Positions 52,152 through 61,252 are shown, counted from the first letter of the stretch. The stretch: DNA of 64,000 bases from Xanthobacteraceae bacterium (GCA_019752575.1 JAIELW010000010.1:61535-125534), one strand, 5' to 3'. The notes: generated from the letters alone by a model not told the origin. Translations and numbers: made by a program.

Positions 52152-52705
52152 GCATGGCGGCTGAAACCGAGACTCATAGCGAGCCGGTGAATTCAAACCC
52201 CGCCGTGCGGCCATACAGGCTCGCCGCAAAAATATTTCATTGGGTGACGGCTGCGCTGATCATCTTGATGGTCGTGAGCGGAATCACCATGAAGCAACTC
52301 GGCAGCGGCGCGGCGATGGATTTCATCTTCACGCTGCACAAGGCGGTTGGCGCGCTGATCGTGGTGCTGGTGCTCGGACGCTTGCTCTATCGCGTCACGT
52401 TTCCCGATCGCTCATGGAATCCGGAGCATTACCGGCGGCCTTATATTCACTGGCTTTTGTATGCGCTTCTCATCGTCGTGCCGCTCCTGGGCTGGGCCGG
52501 CATTTCGGATTACGGCGCGCGGCAGATTTTCTTCGGACTGTCGCTGCCGGCGATCTGGCCGGAAGGGGCGGGCTGGGCGGACTTCCTGTTCGAGTCGCAC
52601 GCCTACGCGGCGTTTGGGATGCTGGTCGTGGTCGCGCTGCATATCGGCATGGCGGTGCAGGACCACATGACGAGATCGCGGTGGGACGCGGCGGAAGAGG
52701 ATTAA
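52148..52705 (+). CDS. Cytochrome b561 family protein
   Basis: A 185-residue four-helix dihaem membrane cytochrome. Haem-ligand histidines fit the family: [58 protein letters not shown] and [17 protein letters not shown]. It transfers electrons from quinol, possibly to superoxide (CybB-like). Its ATG overlaps the chemoreceptor stop (ATGA), a tight coupling that may mean a shared redox-sensing role; that link is inference. Confidence 0.93.
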   Translation: MSMAAETETHSEPVNSNPAVRPYRLAAKIFHWVTAALIILMVVSGITMKQLGSGAAMDFIFTLHKAVGALIVVLVLGRLLYRVTFPDRSWNPEHYRRPYIHWLLYALLIVVPLLGWAGISDYGARQIFFGLSLPAIWPEGAGWADFLFESHAYAAFGMLVVVALHIGMAVQDHMTRSRWDAAEED

Positions 52706-52733
52706 AAATAACTCCGTCATCGCCGGGCTTGTC

Positions 52734-52769
52734 ACCCAAGTCGGGTTTACCCGACTTGGGTATTTTTTA
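52734..52769 (+). terminator. Terminator after the cytochrome b561 gene
   Basis: ACCCAAGTCGGGT (52734-52746) pairs exactly with ACCCGACTTGGGT (52749-52761) over a 2-base loop, followed by ATTTTTT. A very strong stem plus T-run; also the first of three adjacent hairpins. Confidence 0.85.
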
Positions 52770-52772
52770 ATT

Positions 52773-52860
52773 CAGAACTCGGGCAAGCCCGAGTTCTGGT
52801 GCGATCTCGATCAGGGGCGCAGTGCCTTCCTAAGCGAGATGCCCGCGACAAGCGCGGGCA
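52773..52860. repeat. Two further perfect hairpins
   Basis: CAGAACTCGGGC (52773-52784) pairs with GCCCGAGTTCTG (52787-52798), and TGCCCGCG (52840-52847) pairs with CGCGGGCA (52853-52860). With the stem at 52734 they make three hairpins in 130 bases between convergent genes. They resemble REP units of different families. Confidence 0.75.
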
Positions 52861-52885
52861 TGACAAGACAAGCGGAGCTAGCTCC

Positions 52886-53497
52886 TCACGCTTTCTTCTT
52901 CGCGCCGATCTTCGACTCGTTGCCGGCGAGCAGGCGCGAAATGTTCTCGCTGTGCTTCCACCAGACCAGAATCGCTAGGATCAGAAAAAACGCGGCGACC
53001 GGCGGGTAGCCGAGAAAATAGAGAATGACCGGGCTTGCCGCCGTCGCAATTAGCGCGGCGAGCGACGAGTAACGCGAAGCGACCGCGACCGCGATCCAGA
53101 CGAGTGCTGCGCCGACCGCGGCCTGCCAGGCGATGCCGAGTAGCACGCCGAGGAATGTGGCGACGCCTTTGCCGCCTTTGAACCTGAGCCACACCGGATA
53201 CATGTGGCCGATGATGGCGCCGACGCCGGCGAGCACCGCGCCGATGCCGGTTGCGGTCTCGTTGCCGAAGCGCGCGGCGAGCAGCACGGCGGCGGTGCCT
53301 TTCAGCATGTCGCAGAGGAGTGTTGCGGCGGCGAGCACTTTGTTGCCGGTACGCAGTACGTTGGTCGCACCGATATTGCCGGAGCCGATTTTGCGCACGT
53401 CGCCGAGGCCCGCGTATTTCGTGAGCAACAGGCCGAACGGAATCGAACCGAGCAAATAGCCGAGCGCGAAGTCGACGACGTAGGTGATCTGGGACAT
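52886..53497 (-). CDS. plsY: Glycerol-3-phosphate acyltransferase PlsY
   Basis: A 203-residue membrane acyltransferase using acyl-phosphate to make lysophosphatidate. The three conserved motifs are [32 protein letters not shown] and [15 protein letters not shown]. About five to six hydrophobic helices; the C-terminal lysine-rich [10 protein letters not shown] is cytosolic. In relatives it is followed by dprA; here a plus-strand pair intervenes. An R4 repeat lies upstream. Confidence 0.95.
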   Translation of the reverse strand: MSQITYVVDFALGYLLGSIPFGLLLTKYAGLGDVRKIGSGNIGATNVLRTGNKVLAAATLLCDMLKGTAAVLLAARFGNETATGIGAVLAGVGAIIGHMYPVWLRFKGGKGVATFLGVLLGIAWQAAVGAALVWIAVAVASRYSSLAALIATAASPVILYFLGYPPVAAFFLILAILVWWKHSENISRLLAGNESKIGAKKKA

Positions 53498-53512
53498 GTG
53501 ATCGAATTAATT

Positions 53513-53630
53513 CTCCCTCTCCCCATGGGGGAGAGGGTCGGGGTGAGGGGGATCTGAAATCAATTTTGGCACAGAACCCCCTCACCCGGCGAGCTTTGCT
53601 CGCCGACCTCTCCCCAATGGGGAGAGGTGG
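53513..53630. repeat. R4 repeat, copy A
   Basis: Ends CCTCTCCCC-AT-GGGGGAGAGG and CCTCTCCCC-AAT-GGGGAGAGG, inner GGGTGAGGGG..CCCCCTCACCC, and a variable hairpin GGCGAGC-TTT-GCTCGCC (53588-53604). It is inverted relative to copies C and D. Confidence 0.85.
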
Positions 53631-53654
53631 TCAAGTATGACTGCAGTGACACGT

Positions 53655-54962
53655 TCAAACGTATTCGTAGACGGTGCGGCCGGCAACGATGGTGCGCGTC
53701 GCGCGGCCCGTGAGCTTCGCCTCGTCGAAAGCGGTGTTGGTGCAGCGCGACTTCAGTGTGTCGCGGTCGAGCACCCAGGGCACGTCGGGATCGAACACGA
53801 CAATGTCGGCGGGAGAATTCGGCCGCAGCGTGCCGCCGGGGAGTTCGAGGAGTTCGGCAGGCCGCGTGGACATCGCGCGGATCAGCGCGGAGAGCGTCAG
53901 CGAACCGTCATGCACGAGGCGAAGGCCGACCGGGAGCATCGTCTCCAACCCGATCGCGCCGAAAGCCGCTTCCGCGAAGGGCAGCCGCTTCACTTCGACG
54001 TCCTGCGGATCGTGGTCCGACATGATGACATCGATCAGACCCTCGGCGACTGCCGCCGCGAGCGCCGCGCGATCAACTTCCGCGCGCAACGGCGGACGCA
54101 GCTTCAGGAAGGTGCGGTAGGAGCCGATGTCGTTTTCGTTGAGCGCGAGATGATTGATCGAGGCGGACGCCGTCACCTTCAGGCCGCGATCTTTCGCGCG
54201 CTTGAGCACGTCGAGCGAGTCCTGACAGGTGATCGAAGCGGCGTGATAACGGCCGCCGGTGATTTCGACGAGGCGAATGTCGCGCTCCAGCATGATGGTC
54301 TCGGCGGCTTTCGGAATGCCGGAGAGGCCGAGCCGCGAGGCGAATTCGCCGGCATTCATCACGCCGGAGCCGGTGAGGTTCTGCTCTTCGGTGTGGTGCA
54401 CGATCAGCGCATCGAAGTCGCGCGCATAAGTAAGCGCACGGCGGAAGACGTTGGCGTTCATCACGCTTTTCGCGCCTTCGGTGAAGGCGACCGCGCCCGC
54501 GGCTTTCAAGAGACCGATCTCGGTCATCTCGTTGCCTTCGAGACCTTTGGTCAGCGCCGCCATCGGATGAATGTGGACGACGGCGTTGTCGCGCGCGCGG
54601 CGCAGCACGAAGTCCACCGTTGCCGGATCGTCGATCGGCGGGTCGGTTTCGGGCTGGCAGATGATGGTGGTGACGCCGCCCGCGGCTGCCGCATGGCTTG
54701 CGGTAGCTAACGTCTCGCGATGCTCGGCGCCGGGCTCGCCGATGAAGGCGCGCATGTCGATCAGGCCCGGCGCAATCACCTGGCCGTTCACATCGACGAT
54801 CTCGGTGCCTTCCGGCGCGCCGGAGGCGCGGATGTTCTTGCCGGCTTCCTTGATCACGCCGTCGGCGATCAAGACATCGCCCGGCTTATCGAGATCGCGC
54901 GACGGGTCGATCACGCGGGCATTCGCGAGCAACAGCGGGCGATTTTCGTTGCGGACGATCAT
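53655..54962 (-). CDS. pyrC: Dihydroorotase-like PyrC, HxH metal motif missing
   Basis: A 435-residue amidohydrolase-fold protein of the type I dihydroorotase family. It retains GVTTIICQPETDPPIDDP, VHIHPMAALTKGLEG, VHHTEEQNL and IDVIMSDHDPQDV, but the usual D-x-H-x-H is D-M-R-A-F (residues 69-73). It therefore lacks two zinc ligands. Inactive PyrC' homologues are known to bind and stabilise aspartate transcarbamoylase, and pyrB is next door. ATG 54962 is used; the open frame upstream is translated repeat. Confidence 0.88.
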   Translation of the reverse strand: MIVRNENRPLLLANARVIDPSRDLDKPGDVLIADGVIKEAGKNIRASGAPEGTEIVDVNGQVIAPGLIDMRAFIGEPGAEHRETLATASHAAAAGGVTTIICQPETDPPIDDPATVDFVLRRARDNAVVHIHPMAALTKGLEGNEMTEIGLLKAAGAVAFTEGAKSVMNANVFRRALTYARDFDALIVHHTEEQNLTGSGVMNAGEFASRLGLSGIPKAAETIMLERDIRLVEITGGRYHAASITCQDSLDVLKRAKDRGLKVTASASINHLALNENDIGSYRTFLKLRPPLRAEVDRAALAAAVAEGLIDVIMSDHDPQDVEVKRLPFAEAAFGAIGLETMLPVGLRLVHDGSLTLSALIRAMSTRPAELLELPGGTLRPNSPADIVVFDPDVPWVLDRDTLKSRCTNTAFDEAKLTGRATRTIVAGRTVYEYV

Positions 54963-54966
54963 ATTT

Positions 54967-55081
54967 CTCTCCCTCTCCCCAACGGGGAGAGGGTTGGGGT
55001 GAGGGGGTCCTGAGATAACAATTTGCACAGTACCCCCTCACCCGGCGCGTTCGCGCCGACCTCTCCCCCGAGGGGAGAGGT
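54967..55081. repeat. R4 repeat, copy B
   Basis: Same parts as copy A in the same orientation, with variable hairpin GGCGCG-TT-CGCGCC (55043-55056). It fills the gap between pyrB and pyrC, which may reduce or tune transcription through the pair. Confidence 0.85.
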
Positions 55082-55103
55082 GAAGAAGAGGCTGAGGTTT
55101 GTC

Positions 55104-56057
55104 TTAAGCATTCGGCAAATTCCGTGCGAGCGCCTCTAACACCGCCATCCGCACCGCGACCCCCATCTCGACCTGTTCGCGGATCAGCGACTGCGCGCCA
55201 TCGGCGACCGAAGATTCGATTTCGACGCCGCGGTTCATCGGGCCGGGGTGCATGACGAGCGCGTCGGGTTTTGCGAATTTCAGCTTCGCGGGATCGAGGC
55301 CGTAATAGTGGAAATATTCGCGGGAAGAAGGGATCAATGATCCCGCCATGCGCTCGCGCTGGAGCCTAAGCATCATCACGATGTCGGCGTCGCGCAGGCC
55401 CTCGCGCATGTCGCGATGGACTTCGACGCCCATACGCTCAATGCCGGAAGGCAGCAGCGTCGAGGGCGCGACCACGCGCACGCGCGCGCCCATCGTATTG
55501 AGCAAGATGATGTTCGAACGCGCGACGCGCGAGTGCGCAATGTCGCCGCAGATCGCAACGGTGAGTTGTTCGAGGCGGCCCTTGTTGCGGCGGATCGTGA
55601 GCGCGTCCAAGAGCGCCTGCGTCGGATGCTCATGCGCGCCGTCGCCGGCGTTGATGACGGAACATTCGACCTTCTGCGACAAAAGTTCCACCGCGCCGGA
55701 TGCTCCATGGCGCACCACGATCATGTCGGGGTGCATGGCGTTCAGCGTAAGCGCCGTGTCCAAGAGCGTCTCGCCCTTGCGGATCGAGGAGGACGCGATC
55801 GACATATTCATGACGTCGGCGCCGAGGCGCTTGCCGGCAAGTTCGAACGAACTTTGCGTCCGGGTCGAGGCTTCGAAGAAGAGGTTGATCTGGGTGCGGC
55901 CGGAGAGCGTCGTGCGCTTCTTCTGGACCTGGCGGTTCAGATCGACGAATTCCTCGGCGAGATCGAGCAGGCCGGTGATGCCGGAAGCGGAAAGCCCTTC
56001 GATGCCCAGCAAATGCCGTTGCGCGAGCGCGAAACTGGAAGGACCGCGAGTTGTCAT
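55104..56057 (-). CDS. pyrB: Aspartate carbamoyltransferase catalytic chain
   Basis: A 317-residue ATCase catalytic subunit, condensing aspartate and carbamoyl phosphate. Signature elements: [20 protein letters not shown] (carbamoyl-phosphate loop), [32 protein letters not shown], and the end [21 protein letters not shown] 56057 gives [18 protein letters not shown]. No regulatory PyrI is seen. It is followed after 141 bases by pyrC. Confidence 0.95.
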   Translation of the reverse strand: MTTRGPSSFALAQRHLLGIEGLSASGITGLLDLAEEFVDLNRQVQKKRTTLSGRTQINLFFEASTRTQSSFELAGKRLGADVMNMSIASSSIRKGETLLDTALTLNAMHPDMIVVRHGASGAVELLSQKVECSVINAGDGAHEHPTQALLDALTIRRNKGRLEQLTVAICGDIAHSRVARSNIILLNTMGARVRVVAPSTLLPSGIERMGVEVHRDMREGLRDADIVMMLRLQRERMAGSLIPSSREYFHYYGLDPAKLKFAKPDALVMHPGPMNRGVEIESSVADGAQSLIREQVEMGVAVRMAVLEALARNLPNA

Positions 56058-56144
56058 TAAAGGCCACCGCATAGACCCATCGCGCGCGCATCGCAAGCGG
56101 CGATTGCCATGTTAGATTAACGCTCCACTAGAACCGAAAACGCC

Positions 56145-57797
56145 ATGTCCGTAACGTCACCTTTCGCAACCCATGAGGTCTTCAACCAGTCGCCGCCGAT
56201 GGGCGACATCAACCTCTATTCCAGCGATGCGGCGCTCGCCGAGGCGATCGAGGCGTTCGGCGCCGGGAAATCGGCGGGTTCGCTGCGCGAATTCGGAGCG
56301 GCGTTCGGGCGGGCGGAAATGGCGGAACTCGCGCGGCTCGCCAACGAATACACGCCGAAGTTACGCACCCACGACCGGCAGGGGCACCGCGCAGACGTGG
56401 TCGAATTCCATCCGGCCTATCACCGCTTCATGGAAGAGAGCATCAAGGCAGGCGTGCACTCCTCGGTCTGGGCCGCAGACGGCTCTTTCGTGCCGGGCGA
56501 GCATGTCGCGCGCTCGGTGCGCCACTATCTTGCGAGCGAAGTCGAGCAGGGGCATCTGTGCCCGGTCACCATGACCCATGCCGCGACCGGCGCGCTCGGT
56601 GCGGAGCCGTCACTCGCAAAAGAATGGTTGCCGCGCATCCGTTCGCGCGAATACGACCCGCGCTTCATCCCGCCGGGCGAGAAGCGCGGCGTCACGTTCG
56701 GCATGGGCATGACCGAGAAGCAGGGCGGCACCGACGTGCGGCAGAACACGACGCGGGCCGAGCCGGATGGCGACGGCTATCGCCTCATCGGTCACAAATG
56801 GTTTTTCTCCGCGCCGATGTGCGACGCGTTCCTGGTGCTCGCGCAGGCGAAGGGCGGGCTCACGTGTTTCCTGGTGCCGCGCCACAAGCCCGATGGCACG
56901 CCGAACGCGCTTCGCCTGATGCGGCTGAAAGAGAAACTCGGCAACCGCTCGAATGCCTCGAGCGAAGTCGAATTCGAGGGCGCTTACGCGCAGCGCTGCG
57001 GGCCGGAAGGCGAGGGCGTGAAGACGATCATCGGCATGGTGCAGCTCACGCGCCTCGACTGCGTCACGGGTTCGCTCGGCATCATGCAGGGCGCGTTGCG
57101 ACACGCGGTTCATCACACACGCTATCGCACCGTGTTTCAGAAAAAGCTCGTGGATCAACCGCTGATGCAGATGGTGCTCGCTGATCTCGCACTAGAGCGC
57201 GAAGGCGCGCTCGCGCTTTCGCTTCGTATCGCAAGCGCGTTCGACAAATCCGAAAGCGATCCGGACGAAGCGGCGTTCGCGCGCATCCTCACGCCCGCTG
57301 CAAAGATGTGGGTCTGCAAGACGACGCCCGGTTTCGTCTACGAATCGCTGGAGTGCCTCGGCGGCAACGGTTACGTGGAAGAGGGGCCGCTCGCTCGCTT
57401 GTTCCGGGAGTCGCCGTTGAACGCGATCTGGGAGGGTTCGGGCAACGTGATGGCGCTCGATCTTCTGCGCGGCGCCGCACGCGAGCCGGAGGCGATGCAG
57501 CGCGTGCTCGCGTCGCTCGAAAAGTCGACGCGCGATCTGCCGAATACCGCGAAAGCGCTCGAAATCGTGAAGACGGGTTTCACCTCGCCCGACCGCGAAG
57601 CGCTGGCGCGGCGGACGGCCGAAATCCTTGCGTTGCTCGCAGCCGCAGGAGCGCTCGCCAAATGCGCGCCTCCGCAGATCGCAGAGACCTTCGCCGAGCG
57701 GCGGCTCGGCGGGCTGGCGTTCCGGAACTTCGGGAACCCGATGCCGGGACAAAGCGTTGAGCGCTTGATCGACCGTTGCTTCCAGCGGGTAGCCTGA
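56145..57797 (+). CDS. AidB-like acyl-CoA dehydrogenase family protein
   Basis: A 550-residue flavoprotein of the AidB branch. It opens with the characteristic THEVFNQSPPMGDINLYSSD, carries the FAD-domain PGEKRGVTFGMGMTEKQGGT and HKWFFSAPMCDAFLVLAQAK, and ends CLGGNGYVEEGPLARLFRES then EGSGNVMALDLLR. E. coli AidB protects DNA from alkylating agents and has weak isovaleryl-CoA dehydrogenase activity. Length matches. It stands alone, divergent from pyrB. Confidence 0.9.
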   Translation: MSVTSPFATHEVFNQSPPMGDINLYSSDAALAEAIEAFGAGKSAGSLREFGAAFGRAEMAELARLANEYTPKLRTHDRQGHRADVVEFHPAYHRFMEESIKAGVHSSVWAADGSFVPGEHVARSVRHYLASEVEQGHLCPVTMTHAATGALGAEPSLAKEWLPRIRSREYDPRFIPPGEKRGVTFGMGMTEKQGGTDVRQNTTRAEPDGDGYRLIGHKWFFSAPMCDAFLVLAQAKGGLTCFLVPRHKPDGTPNALRLMRLKEKLGNRSNASSEVEFEGAYAQRCGPEGEGVKTIIGMVQLTRLDCVTGSLGIMQGALRHAVHHTRYRTVFQKKLVDQPLMQMVLADLALEREGALALSLRIASAFDKSESDPDEAAFARILTPAAKMWVCKTTPGFVYESLECLGGNGYVEEGPLARLFRESPLNAIWEGSGNVMALDLLRGAAREPEAMQRVLASLEKSTRDLPNTAKALEIVKTGFTSPDREALARRTAEILALLAAAGALAKCAPPQIAETFAERRLGGLAFRNFGNPMPGQSVERLIDRCFQRVA

Positions 57798-57885
57798 GCT
57801 GACCCCATCGGAAGTTTTTGTTCCACCAGCCGCTTTGCGATTCCTCGATCATTCGCGCCAAGCGGCCAGGATGAGGCTTGAAATC

Positions 57886-58227
57886 ATGTCCAATATCACC
57901 CGCTTTGCTCTTACTTCGAGCGCCGCCGTCGCGCTGCTCGCTGGCGCGTCCTCGCTTTCAGCGTCCGCAGCTCCGCTCGGCTCCAATGTTGAATCCCTGA
58001 AGACCGTGGCCCCTGCCGCAACAGAAACGGTGCAGTGGCGTCGTCACCGCAATCGCAATCTTGCGATCGGCCTTGGCGCGTTCGGCCTGGGCGTCGCCGC
58101 CGGCGCTGAGTTTTCGAACCGCGGCTACTACAATGACCCGTACGGTTATTACGGTCCGGCCTATGGCTATTATTACTCGCCTTCGATCGGCAATCAGCCC
58201 AATAGCTGGGACTACCCGGCCGACTAG
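57886..58227 (+). CDS. Small secreted Tyr/Gly-rich protein, first of pair
   Basis: A 113-residue protein with a signal peptide (FALTSSAAVALLAGASSLSA then SAAPLG). The mature part has a basic segment QWRRHRNRNLAIGLG, an Ala/Gly hydrophobic stretch AFGLGVAAGAEF, and a tyrosine-rich tail YYNDPYGYYGPAYGYYYSP. It resembles small rhizobial envelope proteins of the BA14K kind, but that link is weak. ATG 57886 has GAGG about 10 bases upstream. A hairpin terminator follows at 58248. Confidence 0.68.
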   Translation: MSNITRFALTSSAAVALLAGASSLSASAAPLGSNVESLKTVAPAATETVQWRRHRNRNLAIGLGAFGLGVAAGAEFSNRGYYNDPYGYYGPAYGYYYSPSIGNQPNSWDYPAD

Positions 58228-58247
58228 GTAGGCAAATAACGCGAACG

Positions 58248-58276
58248 TGACCGGAGCTTGCCCTAAGCTCCGGTCA
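58248..58276 (+). terminator. Probable terminator
   Basis: TGACCGGAGCTT (58248-58259) pairs exactly with AAGCTCCGGTCA (58265-58276) over GCCCT. The T-tail is poor (TCCCTTT), so stopping may be partial. Confidence 0.65.
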
Positions 58277-58413
58277 TCCCTTTGCGGGGAAAGGCTTTTT
58301 GTAATATCCTGCCGCAGGAACGCCGCAGTCCATTCAGGCGAGGTTCATGCCTTAGAAGCAAAATTCCACCCGAGCGCGCACTTGAAGCGCGTAATCAGCG
58401 AGGCTATCAGACC

Positions 58414-58764
58414 ATGAAAACGTTCAAATTTTACAAGTTCGTGCTGGCGCTCGTTGCCGCCGTTCTCCTCTCGGCTGCCGCGAGCGAAATCAACACCGCT
58501 TACGCCGCGCCGGCTGCTTCGGCGACCAACCTCAAGGGCGTCGTCGGTCAGAACACCGTCGATGTACACTATCATCGTCATCATAACCGCTGGGTCGGCC
58601 CGGCCGTTGCGCTCGGCATCTTCGGTGCCGCCGCAGCTGCCGCTGCTGCGCAGAATAACCGTGGCTACTACGAGCAGCCCCATGGCTACTACGAGCAGCC
58701 CCGTCAGCGTTGCTGGGTACAGACCGGACCGCATCATGGTCAGGGTTACTGGGCCTGGTGCTAA
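58414..58764 (+). CDS. Small secreted His/Tyr-rich protein, second of pair
   Basis: A 116-residue protein with a signal peptide (FVLALVAAVLLSAAASEI..AYAAP). The mature part repeats the plan of its neighbour: a basic/histidine segment VDVHYHRHHNRW, Ala-rich GIFGAAAAAAAAQ, and tyrosine repeats GYYEQPHGYYEQPR. It ends with two cysteines in CWVQTGPHHGQGYWAWC, possibly a disulphide. The histidines could bind metal. A terminator follows at 58794. Family not recognised. Confidence 0.68.
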   Translation: MKTFKFYKFVLALVAAVLLSAAASEINTAYAAPAASATNLKGVVGQNTVDVHYHRHHNRWVGPAVALGIFGAAAAAAAAQNNRGYYEQPHGYYEQPRQRCWVQTGPHHGQGYWAWC

Positions 58765-58793
58765 TTCGATCGGTTTCCCGATCACACGAGAAC

Positions 58794-58820
58794 GCGGCGG
58801 GCGAAAGCCCGCCGTTTTCT
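58794..58820 (+). terminator. Rho-independent terminator
   Basis: GGCGGGC (58796-58802) pairs with GCCCGCC (58807-58813) over GAAA, followed by GTTTTCTTTT. Confidence 0.85.
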
Positions 58821-58821
58821 T

Positions 58822-59760
58822 TTAGCGGCCGAGAGCGGCCGCGACAAAGAGCGCCGCAGGGATCGAAACCAGCGCCACGAAAATCTGGATCGTGAGAATA
58901 CGCGCGAGCATCGGCGCGTCGCCGCCCATCTGGCGCGCAAGCATGTAGCCGTTCGGCGCGGATGGCACCGATGAGGCAATGGCGATAACGGCAAGCGCAG
59001 GCCAGCCCACGCCCGCGAAATAACCGGTGCTGATGGCGATGGCGGGTAGCAGCAGCATCTTGACGCCGACCGCGACAAGTACCGCGGCATCGATCTTCGC
59101 GACCGTCTTCAGATCGAGGCCGGCGCCGACGATCATCAGGCCGAGCGGCAATGACGCCTGGCCGAGCACGTTCATGAAGCCGGTGAAGACTTTCGGCAGC
59201 GGCAGGCCGGCCGCGTTGACCGCAATGCCGAGTCCGCAAGCCCAGATGAACGGATTACGGAGGAGGTGAATGAGAACGTGCTTCACTTTTGCCGGCGAGT
59301 TCGGCGCGTAGCGCGCGAGCACCACGACACTCAGCACATTAATCAGCGGGATCATGCTCGCGAGCGCGACGGCGGCGATGGCGAGCCCTGATTCACCGAG
59401 CAGCGCCGATGCGACGCCGACCGCGATATAGGTATTCCAGCGCACGCCGCCCTGAAATACGGAAGTGAAGGCGGGTCCCGACCAGCCGAAGGCGTGCTGC
59501 ATCGGCACGCGCAATACGATCAGCAGCAGCGCGCTTGCGAGAATGGCTGTCACAAGGGCCGCGAAGACTCCCCAGATCGGCACCTTGGAGAGATCGGCGG
59601 TCGCGGTCGCGAGAAACAAGAGCGCGGGGAAGAGGACGTAGTAAGTGAGGTCTTCGAGCGAATCCCACGCGTTCTCGCTCTTCAAGAGCGTGCGCTTGAG
59701 GAATACACCAAGTGCAACCAGCAGAAAGACCGGGACGAGTGCGTTGAAGACGGCGATCAT
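58822..59760 (-). CDS. AEC family permease (auxin efflux carrier type)
   Basis: A 316-residue, roughly ten-helix transporter. It starts MIAVFNALVPVFLLVALGVF and has the two-half plan of the AEC family: NPFIWACGLGIAVNAAGLPL, NVLGQASLPLGLMIVGAGLD and the closing ASSVPSAPNGYMLARQMGGD. Bacterial members move malonate or other dicarboxylates; this substrate is unknown. ATG 59760 is chosen, since the extra residues from 59796 come from repeat-adjacent sequence. It is convergent with the secreted-protein gene. Confidence 0.92.
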   Translation of the reverse strand: MIAVFNALVPVFLLVALGVFLKRTLLKSENAWDSLEDLTYYVLFPALLFLATATADLSKVPIWGVFAALVTAILASALLLIVLRVPMQHAFGWSGPAFTSVFQGGVRWNTYIAVGVASALLGESGLAIAAVALASMIPLINVLSVVVLARYAPNSPAKVKHVLIHLLRNPFIWACGLGIAVNAAGLPLPKVFTGFMNVLGQASLPLGLMIVGAGLDLKTVAKIDAAVLVAVGVKMLLLPAIAISTGYFAGVGWPALAVIAIASSVPSAPNGYMLARQMGGDAPMLARILTIQIFVALVSIPAALFVAAALGR

Positions 59761-59783
59761 GATCCGACCGTCTACGTTCTCTT

Positions 59784-59910
59784 CACCTCTCCCCACCGGG
59801 GAGAGGTCGCATCAGCAAAATTTATTTTTGCTGATGCGGGTGAGGGGGTTCTGAATTTCATCGCTTGCACAGTTCCCCTCACCCTAACCCTCTCCCCCGC
59901 GGGGAGAGGG
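59784..59910. repeat. R4 repeat, copy C
   Basis: Ends CACCTCTCCCC-ACC-GGGGAGAGG and CCTCTCCCC-CGC-GGGGAGAGG, inner GGGTGAGGGGG..CCCCTCACCC. The variable hairpin is long and AT-rich: GCATCAGCAAAA (59809-59820) with TTTTGCTGATGC (59826-59837). Its right end encodes the last residues of RuvX. Confidence 0.85.
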
Positions 59911-60384
59911 AATTTTTCCATAGCCGAGGCGGTCGAGTGCGCCTTGCAGAATGTAAGCGGCGGCGACCTTGTCCACGACTTCGTCGCGGCGGCGGCGCGA
60001 AGTGTCGGCTTCGATCAGTGTGCGTTCGACCGCCGCGGTCGAAAGCCGTTCATCCCAGAACACGATTGCGAGATCGATAAGCGGCGAAAGATTGCGCACA
60101 AAGGCGCGCGCCGATTGCGCGCGCGGCCCTTCGGAGCCGTCCATGTTCTTCGGCAGCCCGATGACGAGCCCGCCTACATCGAACTTCGTCACCAGAGCGA
60201 GGAGCTTTTCGGAATCCGTTTTGAACTTGCCGCGCGGCAGCGTCTCCAGCGGCGAGGCGATGGTGCGGTTCACATCGGAGAGCGCAAGCCCGATGGTCTT
60301 TTCGCCGAGATCGACGCCGATCAGCCGCGCATTGGGCGCGAGCAGGCCGGGCAGCTCGTCGATTTCGCAGAGGCGGGCGGGCAT
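59884..60384 (-). CDS. ruvX: Putative Holliday junction resolvase / pre-16S rRNA nuclease
   Basis: A 166-residue YqgF-family RNase H-fold nuclease. Motifs: [18 protein letters not shown] with the first catalytic aspartate, [31 protein letters not shown], and [17 protein letters not shown] with the last aspartate. YqgF matures 16S rRNA and may cut junctions. The final eleven residues ([11 protein letters not shown]) are encoded by the R4 repeat, meaning the original stop was lost or moved. Upstream gap contains R2. Confidence 0.93.
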   Translation of the reverse strand: MPARLCEIDELPGLLAPNARLIGVDLGEKTIGLALSDVNRTIASPLETLPRGKFKTDSEKLLALVTKFDVGGLVIGLPKNMDGSEGPRAQSARAFVRNLSPLIDLAIVFWDERLSTAAVERTLIEADTSRRRRDEVVDKVAAAYILQGALDRLGYGKIPSPRGGEG

Positions 60385-60452
60385 GTCGGGGTGGCCGTTA
60401 GCACGACTGGGCGCGGTTTGTCGTCCCAGTCAATTTGCCCGATTCCAACTTC

Positions 60453-60496
60453 TGTCATTCCGGGGCGCGAGCTATGCTCGCAAACCCGGAATGACA
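60453..60496. repeat. R2-like hairpin
   Basis: TGTCATTCCGGG (60453-60464) pairs with CCCGGAATGACA (60485-60496), with an inner GCGAG/CTCGC stem. It lies between the divergent ruvX and UPF0173 genes. Confidence 0.8.
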
Positions 60497-60550
60497 AACA
60501 AACTAATACGAGGCAGCCGTTATTAACCCGTACAAAATGTGGAGGAAGCG

Positions 60551-61252
60551 ATGCGCGTTACCTGGTTCGGCCACTCGGCATTCCGGCTCGATTTCGGCGG
60601 CAAGGCGGTTCTGATCGACCCGTTCTTCACCGGCAACCCTGCCTTCGTCAGCGACAAGAAAGAAGCCGTGAAGGGCGCCACTCATATCCTGCTTACGCAC
60701 GGCCATTCCGACCACATCGGCGACAGCGCCGGCATCGCCAAAGAACTCGATATTCCGGTCGTCAGCCACTTCGAAATCTGCATGTGGCTGAACGGCAAAG
60801 GCGTGAAAAAATTCGACCCCATGAACATCGGCGGCACGACCGACCAAGGCGGCTTCACCGTCACGCTGGTGCGCGCCGATCACTCCTCGACGATGATCGA
60901 AGATGGGCAGTTTGCGGTAATGGGAAATCCGGGCGGCCTGATCGTGAAGGCACCTGGCGAGCCGACGGTTTATCACATCGGCGACACCGACATTTTCTCG
61001 GACATGGCGCTGATCAACGAAATCCACCAGCCGCGGGTGGCGATGGTGCCGGTCGGCGACCGCTTCACGATGGGCGGGAAGATCGCCGGGATGGCGATGA
61101 AGCGCTTCTTCAAGGGGCTGAAGACCGCGATCCCGTGCCATTACGGTTCGTTCCCGATCATCGACCAGACACCGGACAAGTTCGTCGCCGAGATGAAGGG
61201 CGCAGACACGAAGGTGCTGGTGCCCGAAAAAGGCAAGCCGTTTGACGTCTAA
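60551..61252 (+). CDS. UPF0173 family metal-dependent hydrolase
   Basis: A 233-residue metallo-beta-lactamase-fold protein. The metal site motif [10 protein letters not shown], a later histidine in VRADHSS, the aspartate in YHIGDTDIF and HYGSFP at the end cover the dinuclear ligands. The opening [20 protein letters not shown] is typical of UPF0173. Substrate not known. ATG 60551 follows GGAGG at 5 bases, so the start is secure. Confidence 0.93.
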   Translation: MRVTWFGHSAFRLDFGGKAVLIDPFFTGNPAFVSDKKEAVKGATHILLTHGHSDHIGDSAGIAKELDIPVVSHFEICMWLNGKGVKKFDPMNIGGTTDQGGFTVTLVRADHSSTMIEDGQFAVMGNPGGLIVKAPGEPTVYHIGDTDIFSDMALINEIHQPRVAMVPVGDRFTMGGKIAGMAMKRFFKGLKTAIPCHYGSFPIIDQTPDKFVAEMKGADTKVLVPEKGKPFDV

